NCBI RefSeq assembly: GCF_046719735.1
Contig: NZ_JAUTWQ010000006.1
Location: 1 to 64,000, forward strand
DNA from: Halobacillus_B rhizosphaerae
GTDB lineage: Bacteria > Bacillota > Bacilli > Bacillales > Halobacillaceae
Length of the DNA stretch: 64,000 bases
Direction: 5' to 3'
Shown here: in pieces, positions 57,549-64,000 of the stretch
Layout of the letters: the number at the start of each line of letters is the position of its first letter
Position numbering within the stretch: position 1 is the first letter of the stretch
Notes under the pieces: generated by a model
What the model was told of the DNA's origin: nothing
What the model saw: the letters and a program-made list of their open reading frames with translations, nothing else
Database searches by the model: none
Program-made: the position numbers and the translations under genes

Positions 57549-57813
57549 GGGGTTTTTAGCAAGTCATGTCTATAAACGCCAATTAGTCAGTGTAAACGGT
57601 TTCACTCGAAGGTATTTGATATTCATCGTCTCTCATCGGGAATAATTCGCTCTCACGGAGTTATATGGAGGTTGAATTTTTGAGAAAAACTGGATAATGC
57701 CCATTTGAAGGAAAAGGTCAAATTTTCAAAAAACTATCAACGAAGGGCTTCAAGCGTTAAAATAGACGACTATGCAGGCAGACAAAGAACTCTCATTTAA
57801 AGCCAGAAAGAGA

Positions 57814-57849
57814 AAACCCGAACCAAAGGAATATAAATGGTCCGGGTTT
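57814..57849 (-). terminator. Terminator of the thioredoxin-like pseudogene
   Basis: AAACCCGAACCA (57814-57825) pairs with TGGTCCGGGTTT (57838-57849) with one mismatch. It belongs to the CCGAACC-type terminator group of this window. Confidence 0.65.
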
Positions 57850-57889
57850 CTAATGAAGACTATTCTTTTGTCTTTAAAATTTCCTTTAC

Positions 57890-58214
57890 TCATTCATTAA
57901 GTAAATGATTTAATTTGGTTAGTTCCTGTTGTAATTCACCCATTGGGACAAAACGTGCTCTGCGGAACCATTCCTTTCCTTCCGCAAATACCAAAACTAC
58001 AGGGGCAGTGAAGACGGAAAACGCTCCGGCAACTTCACGAATCTCAGCAGCATCTGCTTGAATAGTCTTCACGTTAGGGTATTCTATTAATATTTCCTCA
58101 ATCTGAGGCAGTAAACTGTGACACACTGAACAGCCGGTCTGGGATATAGAGAAGTGCTAGTTTATGAGAATGGATAAAGGACTGTATATCTTCCATTGTT
58201 TCTGCTTTCTTCAA
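57890..58214 (-). pseudogene. Thioredoxin-family gene broken by a frameshift
   Basis: The downstream frame encodes a thioredoxin-like fold with the redox site CSVC in TGCSVCHSLLPQIE, and the fold continues to the stop at 57890. The natural start, TTG at 58214 with AGGTGA upstream, gives MKKAETMEDIQSFI then LALLYI in a different frame. The two frames join if one base is removed from the three G residues at 58141-58143, which would give LALLYI-Q-TGCSVCH. So the gene holds a +1 frameshift, or the assembly has a one-base error. The intact product would be about 107 residues. Confidence 0.8.
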
Positions 58215-58316
58215 TTCATTCACCTCACTTAAATTCAAAATTATTATAACAGCGATTTAGATATTCTTCTTCAATTCTGCCCGTATCTATTACAATGGAA
58301 GAAAGAGGTGTCTGCT

Positions 58317-58841
58317 ATGTTCATAATCATTGCTCTTATTCTCATCATTTTTATACTCCTTATGCTTGTTATTGGCACTATAGCCACAGGGATCACTCCA
58401 ACACCAACTTCCGCAGCTGCCAGAAAAAAAATCTTTGAAATTTCGTCTCCCCATACACCAGACTCTATAGCTGAACTCGGGGCAGGATTTGGGGCAATGA
58501 CATTTAGTTATGCCAGACAATTTCCTAATGCAAAAATTACGGCCTACGAGATGTCCTGGTTCCCCTGGATGATTCTACTTCTTCGGAAACTACTATTCCG
58601 CTATAGAAATGTGTATATAATAAGGAAGGATTTTTTCAAATTAGACCTTACCTCTCATGATTTCCTGTATACCTACCTTTATCCAGGAGCTATGAGGAAA
58701 TTATCTTTGAAAATTCATAGCCACCGAAAATTCACACTTGTGTCCAATACCTTCCATCTTCCTGACTGGTCTGCTGCTAAGAAAGCAAGGGTTCCTCATG
58801 ATTTGTCTAGCTCCTGCATTTATATTTACAAGAAACCGTAG
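58317..58841 (+). CDS. Membrane-anchored class I methyltransferase-like protein
   Basis: A 174-residue protein whose first 25 residues are a transmembrane helix (IIIALILIIFILLMLVIG). A SAM-binding Rossmann core follows: IAELGAGFGAMTF (about 52-64) is a typical motif I, and ITAYEMSWFPWM holds an acidic residue at the end of strand 2. Other catalytic motifs are weak and the target is unknown. ATG 58317 fits AGAGGTG better than the GTG three codons upstream. A stand-alone gene. Confidence 0.75.
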   Translation: MFIIIALILIIFILLMLVIGTIATGITPTPTSAAARKKIFEISSPHTPDSIAELGAGFGAMTFSYARQFPNAKITAYEMSWFPWMILLLRKLLFRYRNVYIIRKDFFKLDLTSHDFLYTYLYPGAMRKLSLKIHSHRKFTLVSNTFHLPDWSAAKKARVPHDLSSSCIYIYKKP

Positions 58842-58847
58842 AAACAG

Positions 58848-58876
58848 TTGCATTCCTTATCACCATTAGCTATAAT
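58848..58876 (+). promoter_or_regulatory. Promoter of the T-box-argS transcript
   Basis: TTGCAT (58848-58853) and TATAAT (58871-58876) are 17 bases apart. Transcription would begin near 58883. Confidence 0.8.
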
Positions 58877-58882
58877 CTGAAC

Positions 58883-59122
58883 AATACTTAATTTCTAGGA
58901 AAAAGAGAGTAACTTTTTAGAAAGCGCACAGCGAATCAGGGACGGTGGAAGCCTGAACAGCAGACTAATAAGTGAACCGGACTTTTGAGAAGCGATCCTG
59001 AAAATAACTAGTAAGGATGGCCGGGGTGACCCCCGTTATCAACTATCGAGTGGCTGTTTACAGCTATTAGAGTGGTACCGCGAGCACAAACCTCGTCTCT
59101 TCATGGAGACGAGGTTTTTTTG
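58883..59122 (+). promoter_or_regulatory. T-box riboswitch for arginyl-tRNA
   Basis: A leader of about 240 bases senses uncharged tRNA-Arg and permits argS transcription. The T-box AGAGTGGTACCGCG lies at 59069-59082, with a terminator stem CCTCGTCTC/GAGACGAGG (59091-59099 with 59106-59114) and seven T residues. The apical loop carries GGACGGTGGAAGCC. The specifier is probably CGG (58978-58980) in GTGAACCGGACTTTTGAG; reading CCG in the alternative register would mean Pro and does not fit the downstream gene. Confidence 0.93.
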
Positions 59123-59172
59123 TTTTATTTTTCAACATGCATTCAGTTTCATTCCTTAAAGGAGGATCACTA

Positions 59173-60855
59173 ATGGAAAAACACTTAATCGCCCTGCAGC
59201 TTTCTCATCTCCTTGGTGAGGAGTATGACCGTGAGTGGGTTTACAACCTTCTCGAAACACCAAAGCAATCCGACCATGGAGATATTGCTTTCCCATGTTT
59301 TCAACTTAGCAAAATACTGCGAAAATCCCCGGCTGCGATTGCTGAGGAATTAGCTTCCCGGCTCAAACATGAAACGATCGAAAAAGTACAGACAGCAGGA
59401 GGCTATCTAAACATATTTCTAAATCAAACCTTTATAGCAGAGCACACATTGAAACAAATCCTTTCGGAAAAGAGCAGCTACGGCAGTAATACAAATGGCA
59501 AAAATAAAACTGTGGTACTCGATATGTCTGCCCCTAATATCGCGAAGCCGTTTTCCATGGGCCACCTCCGTTCCACAGTGATCGGCAATGCCCTGGCAAA
59601 TCTTGCTGAGAAATCCGGTTATACTACAGTGAAAATCAACTATATCGGTGATTACGGAACTCAATTTGGCAAGCTTCTGGCAGCCTATAAGCGCTGGGGC
59701 AAGGAGGAATTAGTCAAAGCTGATCCATTAACTGAGCTTACGAGAATTTATGTTCAGTTTCATAATGAAGCTAAAGAAGATCCACGTCTAATTGGAGAAG
59801 GGAGAGAATGGTTTAAGAAACTCGAGAACCAAGATGAAGAAGCTGTGAAGCTGTGGAAATGGTTTAAGGAGGAATCTCTAGAAGAGTTTGAAAACATCTA
59901 TCGGCTTCTCGGGGTTTCTTTTGATCTCACCCGTGGAGAAGCTTACTATAACGATAAGATGGAAGAAACTATTCAGCTTCTAATAGAGAAAGACCTGCTC
60001 ACCGAATCTGAGGGAGCCCAGGTTGTACGGCTGGATGAAGAAGGAATGCCTCCATGTTTAATAAAGAAAAGCAATGGGACTTCTATTTATGCTACACGAG
60101 ACCTTACCGCAGCCGTGGATCGTTATCAGAATTACCAGTTTGATGAAGCTCTATATGTCGTAGGACATGAACAGTCGTTACACTTTCAGCAAGTGAAGCA
60201 CGTCTTAAGTAAAATGGGATTTACCTGGGCGGATTCTGTGAAGCACATATCCTTTGGAATGATGCTTCAGGGTGGGAAGAAAATGTCCACCAGACAAGGC
60301 AAAACTGTGCTTCTGAAACAAGCACTTGAAGAAGCAGTTGCGCAAGCACAATCCAATATTGAAGCCAAAAATCCTTCCCTTAATAATAAGGAAGAAACAA
60401 CAAAACAAGTGGGCGTTGGTGCGGTCATTTTCCATGACTTAAAACACGATCGCCGTAATGATGTGGAATTTTCACTGGATGACATGCTTACCTTTGAAGG
60501 GAATACGGCCCCTTATCTGCAATACGCCTATGTTCGGACTTGTTCCATTCTAAATAAAGGAACATTTGAGTTAAAGAACGCTGCTGCCTCTTTAAATGAT
60601 GAAGATGCCTGGCCATTGATCAAACAGCTCCGTTTGTTCCCGGAAACTGTTAAACAAGCCTACTCATCCTATGATCCGTCTAAATTAGCTAAATATTTAC
60701 TCGATACGGCCAAATCATTTAACCAATATTATGCATCCAAGAGAATATTAGCTGAAGACCATTTAAATCAGCGCCTTACTCTCATCTTTTGTTTTAGTAT
60801 TGTCCTTAAAGAAGGGTTGTCCCTTCTAGGGATTGAAACTCCTGAAGAAATGTAA
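59173..60855 (+). CDS. argS: Arginyl-tRNA synthetase
   Basis: Charges tRNA-Arg with arginine. The 560-residue class I enzyme has the HIGH-type motif FSMGHLRSTVIG (about 130-141), the KMSKS-type KKMSTRQGKT (about 371-380) and a C-terminal anticodon-binding DALR domain (about 440-560) ending KEGLSLLGIETPEEM. GGAGG lies eight bases before ATG 59173; the frame opens 12 codons upstream without support. Controlled by the T-box leader. Confidence 0.95.
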   Translation: MEKHLIALQLSHLLGEEYDREWVYNLLETPKQSDHGDIAFPCFQLSKILRKSPAAIAEELASRLKHETIEKVQTAGGYLNIFLNQTFIAEHTLKQILSEKSSYGSNTNGKNKTVVLDMSAPNIAKPFSMGHLRSTVIGNALANLAEKSGYTTVKINYIGDYGTQFGKLLAAYKRWGKEELVKADPLTELTRIYVQFHNEAKEDPRLIGEGREWFKKLENQDEEAVKLWKWFKEESLEEFENIYRLLGVSFDLTRGEAYYNDKMEETIQLLIEKDLLTESEGAQVVRLDEEGMPPCLIKKSNGTSIYATRDLTAAVDRYQNYQFDEALYVVGHEQSLHFQQVKHVLSKMGFTWADSVKHISFGMMLQGGKKMSTRQGKTVLLKQALEEAVAQAQSNIEAKNPSLNNKEETTKQVGVGAVIFHDLKHDRRNDVEFSLDDMLTFEGNTAPYLQYAYVRTCSILNKGTFELKNAAASLNDEDAWPLIKQLRLFPETVKQAYSSYDPSKLAKYLLDTAKSFNQYYASKRILAEDHLNQRLTLIFCFSIVLKEGLSLLGIETPEEM

Positions 60856-60902
60856 GCTGAAGTTTAACAAACTTCATCCTATACCCGCCTCCTCTCATCC
60901 GT

Positions 60903-60934
60903 TATAATAAATACTTGCGATAGTTACAAACTAT
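60903..60934 (+). promoter_or_regulatory. Possible promoter -10 and operator of the DHA2 exporter
   Basis: TATAAT at 60903-60908 is followed by a perfect inverted repeat ATAGTT-ACA-AACTAT (60920-60934) between the start of transcription and the ribosome site. No -35 of good quality is seen. A repressor gene is not next to it. Confidence 0.45.
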
Positions 60935-60955
60935 TGACTAAAGGAGGTGGCCGCA

Positions 60956-62440
60956 ATGGACGAAAAAGACAACAAGAAATCCTATGAGTTTCTTGCGGAA
61001 GATCCAGATTTCAGCGTTATGCCTGTAATGATTTCACTCATTATTGGGGCGTTCTTTGCTATTCTAAATGAAACATTGCTTAATATTGCCCTTACTACAT
61101 TAATGGATCAATTCGATGTATCTCCGCCTGTCGTTCAGTGGATGGCTACTGGATTTATGCTGGTGATGGGGATTCTTATACCGATTTCTGCATTACTTAT
61201 CCAATCCTTTACCACAAGGCAAATGTTCCTCGGGACGATGTCCATTTTCACAGTGGGTACTCTTATTTGCTCCCTGGCTCCGGGTTTTGGAATCCTCCTT
61301 GCCGGAAGGCTACTACAGGCCGTAGGAACAGGGTTATTGATTCCGATTATTTTCAATACCTTCTTATTAATCTTTCCACCTGAGCGAAGAGGTTCAGTGA
61401 TGGGAATGATTGGACTTGTTATCATGTTTGCCCCAGCAATCGGTCCTACCCTATCTGGAATTATTGTAGAACACCTGGGCTGGCGTTTTCTATTTATTAC
61501 CGTTATTCCTTTTGCTTTGTTTTCAATTGGATTCGGATATAAGTTTCTTAAAAATGTGGGAGAAGTCACCAAGCCGAAAACGGATGTTCTTTCTATCGTT
61601 CTGTCCACGATCGGATTCGGCGGGGTAGTATTAGGGTTTAGTTTTGCAGGGGAAGGAAATGCAGGATTTCTCGAACCTCAAGTGTACAGTTTGATCATCG
61701 CAGGAGTCATTAGTCTGATCTTCTTCACACGCAGACAGCTTAGACTGGAAGAACCCCTGCTCGATGTGCGAGTTTTCAAGTACCCGATGTTCGCTTTATC
61801 GGTAGGATTATTTATTATCATTATGATGTCGATGTTTTCTTCTGAGATTATCCTGCCTATGTATATGCAAGGTCCGCTAGCTTTATCAGCAGCAGCCGCC
61901 GGTCTTATTCTTCTCCCTGGAAGTCTACTCAACGGACTTCTTTCACCTGTCATGGGAAAGCTTTTTGATAAATTTGGTCCGAGAAAATTAATAATACCTG
62001 CTGCGTTCATTTTAATGGGAACGATGTTTTCGCTCAGCCAGGTAGGAGTGAATACTCCCATTTGGCATATTGTAGTTACCTACATTTTCCTAATGTTCTC
62101 GATATCTGCCATTATGATGCCTGCTCAAACGAACGGACTGAATCAGCTGCCTAAGAAACTTTATCCCCATGGAACAGCGATTATGAATACCTTGCAGCCT
62201 GTTTCTGGTGCCATCGGGGTTTCCGTATTTATCAGCATCATGACTTCAAAACAGGACAGCTACTTAGCCCATGCTGAGGACCCTTCCTCCGCTCAAACTA
62301 TGACTCAGTCTTTAGTTTCTGGCGTAGAGCTCGTTTATCTAGTCGCATTCGGTGTGGCAGCCGCAGGTTTCCTTTTATCTTTATTCATTAAAAAGGCTTC
62401 TCCCGATGACTTAGCTTCGGCTGAAATGGAGCAGTCATAG
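60956..62440 (+). CDS. DHA2 family MFS multidrug exporter
   Basis: A 494-residue major-facilitator protein with about 14 transmembrane segments, the EmrB/QacA (DHA2) layout. Family motifs LLAGRLLQAVGTGLLIPII (about 120-138) and APAIGPTLSGIIVEHLGWRFLF (about 160-181, antiporter motif C) are present. AAAGGAGGTGG lies before ATG 60956; three earlier codons are not supported. It probably exports drugs or lipophilic cations with a proton exchange. The substrate is unknown. Confidence 0.9.
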   Translation: MDEKDNKKSYEFLAEDPDFSVMPVMISLIIGAFFAILNETLLNIALTTLMDQFDVSPPVVQWMATGFMLVMGILIPISALLIQSFTTRQMFLGTMSIFTVGTLICSLAPGFGILLAGRLLQAVGTGLLIPIIFNTFLLIFPPERRGSVMGMIGLVIMFAPAIGPTLSGIIVEHLGWRFLFITVIPFALFSIGFGYKFLKNVGEVTKPKTDVLSIVLSTIGFGGVVLGFSFAGEGNAGFLEPQVYSLIIAGVISLIFFTRRQLRLEEPLLDVRVFKYPMFALSVGLFIIIMMSMFSSEIILPMYMQGPLALSAAAAGLILLPGSLLNGLLSPVMGKLFDKFGPRKLIIPAAFILMGTMFSLSQVGVNTPIWHIVVTYIFLMFSISAIMMPAQTNGLNQLPKKLYPHGTAIMNTLQPVSGAIGVSVFISIMTSKQDSYLAHAEDPSSAQTMTQSLVSGVELVYLVAFGVAAAGFLLSLFIKKASPDDLASAEMEQS

Positions 62441-62471
62441 GAAACAGCATGGAAGATTAAATAGAATTAAA

Positions 62472-62514
62472 CAACAGCCCAGAACCACTTGCAACTAGTG
62501 GTTCTGGGTTGTTG
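62472..62514. terminator. Bidirectional terminator between the DHA2 exporter and the glycosidase
   Basis: CCCAGAACCACT pairs with AGTGGTTCTGGG, flanked by CAAC/GTTG arms. Convergent genes lie on each side. T runs are short, so efficiency may be moderate. Confidence 0.7.
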
Positions 62515-62547
62515 CGTTCCTCAGACTTAGATGGACTGAAGTATTCT

Positions 62548-64000
62548 TCAAATAGGATTGGCGGAAATAATGTCTTTGTATTGATTGCATCTTAGATAAG
62601 GAGAGATCGCACCTGGTTCACCATAGTCCAGTGATTTTTCTTCCAGCTCAGGGAGGGCTGTGAGGGTTCCTTCTAAATATTGCGTGAGTCTATGGATCGC
62701 CGTCTCTACTCTTGACCGTAACCCTCCATAGCGAATATCTAAGATCTCCCATCCAAACGGCTTGTTTCTCTCCATCCATTGCGAGTAGTGAGCCCATTTA
62801 AGATGATTGATTTTTTCTAGGAGAAGCGGAAACTCGTCTTTCATCAAAGAATGGAGACTGGTTCGGTCTTTTTCCCGATAAAATTTCCTAATTCTGCATC
62901 CTAATTCACTTTTTATACTTAATACCTCGCAAAGAGCAGCAGGAACTTGAAAAAGCGATTTCCATTCTCCAGCTTGCGCCCCACTTATTTGTAAGGATTG
63001 GTGCAAGTCTTTGTAATAATGGTTAAGAGAAACGTCATCCAGATGATGATCAAATAGGCCGGTCAATGGGTCTTGCCATAATAGATACTTAGCAGGATTG
63101 GCCGGCTCCAGCTGACTGTCTCCCGAACCAGGTGGAAGATCTAATTCTCCCAATTGGAGAAAAGAGCTCATCTCTGCTCCTGAACAAAATCGAAATCGTT
63201 TGCTCAACTTATCGTCGGTTACTTCCAAGGAATATCCGTGCTCTGCATACAGCTGAAGTCCTAAAAGACTCGTAAATGGATCAGTTTCTGCCCCGTCATC
63301 TCCCCAAAGTGTCGCGATAACTTCTTTCACTCCTGCTTTCTTGCATGCCATTAATGCAGGATGAGTGGTTCGAAAGGCTTTCTGATAGTGAACAGAATTG
63401 CCATTCCACGTCCATAAACCTCCAGCAAAAATAGGATCGCTGCCAAATTGTTGATGTTTTTGAAGGAATTCCTGATAGAAGTCTTCATCTTCATGATAAT
63501 AATCCCAGTATACATACTGCATGTCTTTTGGAATATCGTTCAAGACCGCTTGTGGAATCACAGCTTGGTCATCGTAATAACTCCCCGTGGATGAGGCCAT
63601 CCGAAAATACATATCACTCCACATCATCGGCCTTAATTCTAACGATTTGGCCATTTGATAAACTTGGTTCAAGTGAGAGCTCATGATGGAATAAGCAGAA
63701 GAAAATCCATGCTGATTAAGAAATTCCCCTCTTCCAAGAAAGTGAGCTTCATCCATTCCAATATGAACACGTTTCGAACGAAAAGGCTGAGTAGCGGAAA
63801 GGAGCATTTGGTTAATGAGTTCACTGGTATCCTTGGATCCTGCAAGTAAAATATCATCTGTATCCTTAAATCGCTGAGAGCTGCTCCAGCGCAGGAAATT
63901 GGAAAGATGAGCTAACGTCTGAATGGCCGGTATGACCTCTATGCCAAATTGATCGGCATACTCGTCAATGTGCAATAATTCCTCTTGCGTATATCTCCCC
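62548..64000 (-). CDS. Family GH20 glycosidase (beta-N-acetylhexosaminidase-like), 5' end beyond the window
   Basis: The frame stays open to the window edge (…RYTQEELLHIDEYADQ), so the N-terminus is missing and the visible part is about 484 residues. It is related to GH20 hexosaminidases: IGMDEAHFLGRGEF holds the catalytic Asp-Glu pair (the H-x-G-x-D-E pattern, in VHIGMDEAHF), and the barrel strands GIEVIPAIQTLAH, RPMMWSDMYFR and AGGLWTWNG follow in order. The C-terminal roughly 200 residues are helical and unlike hexosaminidases I know. No secretion signal can be judged because the start is outside. The family would release terminal GlcNAc or GalNAc. Confidence 0.85.
   Translation of the reverse strand, partial: GRYTQEELLHIDEYADQFGIEVIPAIQTLAHLSNFLRWSSSQRFKDTDDILLAGSKDTSELINQMLLSATQPFRSKRVHIGMDEAHFLGRGEFLNQHGFSSAYSIMSSHLNQVYQMAKSLELRPMMWSDMYFRMASSTGSYYDDQAVIPQAVLNDIPKDMQYVYWDYYHEDEDFYQEFLQKHQQFGSDPIFAGGLWTWNGNSVHYQKAFRTTHPALMACKKAGVKEVIATLWGDDGAETDPFTSLLGLQLYAEHGYSLEVTDDKLSKRFRFCSGAEMSSFLQLGELDLPPGSGDSQLEPANPAKYLLWQDPLTGLFDHHLDDVSLNHYYKDLHQSLQISGAQAGEWKSLFQVPAALCEVLSIKSELGCRIRKFYREKDRTSLHSLMKDEFPLLLEKINHLKWAHYSQWMERNKPFGWEILDIRYGGLRSRVETAIHRLTQYLEGTLTALPELEEKSLDYGEPGAISPYLRCNQYKDIISANPI

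Overview
The window reads as chromosomal DNA of a spore-forming, low-GC Gram-positive bacterium of the Bacillaceae. Ribosome binding sites are strong and AGGAGG-like, and many genes have Bacillus subtilis counterparts (yfkJ-yfkI-yfkH, mreBH, ywbE, ydaT, ycgT, kipI-kipA-ycsF-ycsG-ycsI, cotZ, fabI). An Arg T-box precedes argS and a spore coat gene is present. A proC-proB-proA operon like the salt-induced proHJA cluster of Halobacillus halophilus, plus a BCCT osmolyte transporter, suggests a halophilic or halotolerant genus such as Halobacillus. That genus call is an inference. No rRNA, tRNA, CRISPR array, phage or transposase was seen.

Layout. 0.1-7.3 kb: an amino-acid ABC transporter pair without its ATPase; a P1B4-type metal efflux ATPase with PerR-like and Fur-like boxes; the yfkJIH-like operon; an alanine symporter. 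7.3-15 kb: a PAS-GGDEF-EAL protein, an SRAP protein, an ABC exporter-TetR operon whose promoter is bracketed by two inverted operator copies, a MOSC protein and a Cys-cluster protein. 15-21.3 kb: mreBH, small VOC and membrane proteins, a ketopantoate reductase-like gene followed by a 124-bp sequence repeated 3.3 times in tandem, a CwlK-like peptidase and an ion-channel-like protein with an unusual filter. 21.5-28.5 kb: small proteins, a YhfP-like reductase, a strong candidate structured non-coding RNA at about 22873-23165, a secreted repeat protein, and stand-alone enzymes.

28.5-37.7 kb: Fur-boxed ycgT, an AraC/MFS divergent pair, a nucleotidyltransferase and the 5-oxoprolinase operon (pxpB-pxpC-pxpA, an NRAMP-family transporter and a DUF1445 protein). 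37.8-46.2 kb: a nine-gene fatty-acid/acyl-CoA degradation operon containing its own TetR regulator and an unexpected ComB-family gene, with a well-formed promoter and ACCGGT-type operator. 46.3-52.3 kb: small membrane proteins (one of 47 codons), a DUF421 protein, a DinB protein, a BCCT transporter, an RsbR-type stressosome protein and a CotY/CotZ coat protein.

52.3-64 kb: a gene-free stretch with three long imperfect palindromes, then fabI, the proline operon, a frameshifted thioredoxin gene, a membrane-anchored methyltransferase-like protein, the T-box-argS unit, a DHA2 drug exporter and a GH20 family glycosidase that runs off the right edge. The items most worth follow-up are the candidate RNA at 22.9 kb, the tandem hairpin repeat at 18.7 kb, the dual-box metal exporter, the filter-less channel protein, and the ComB gene within the beta-oxidation operon.
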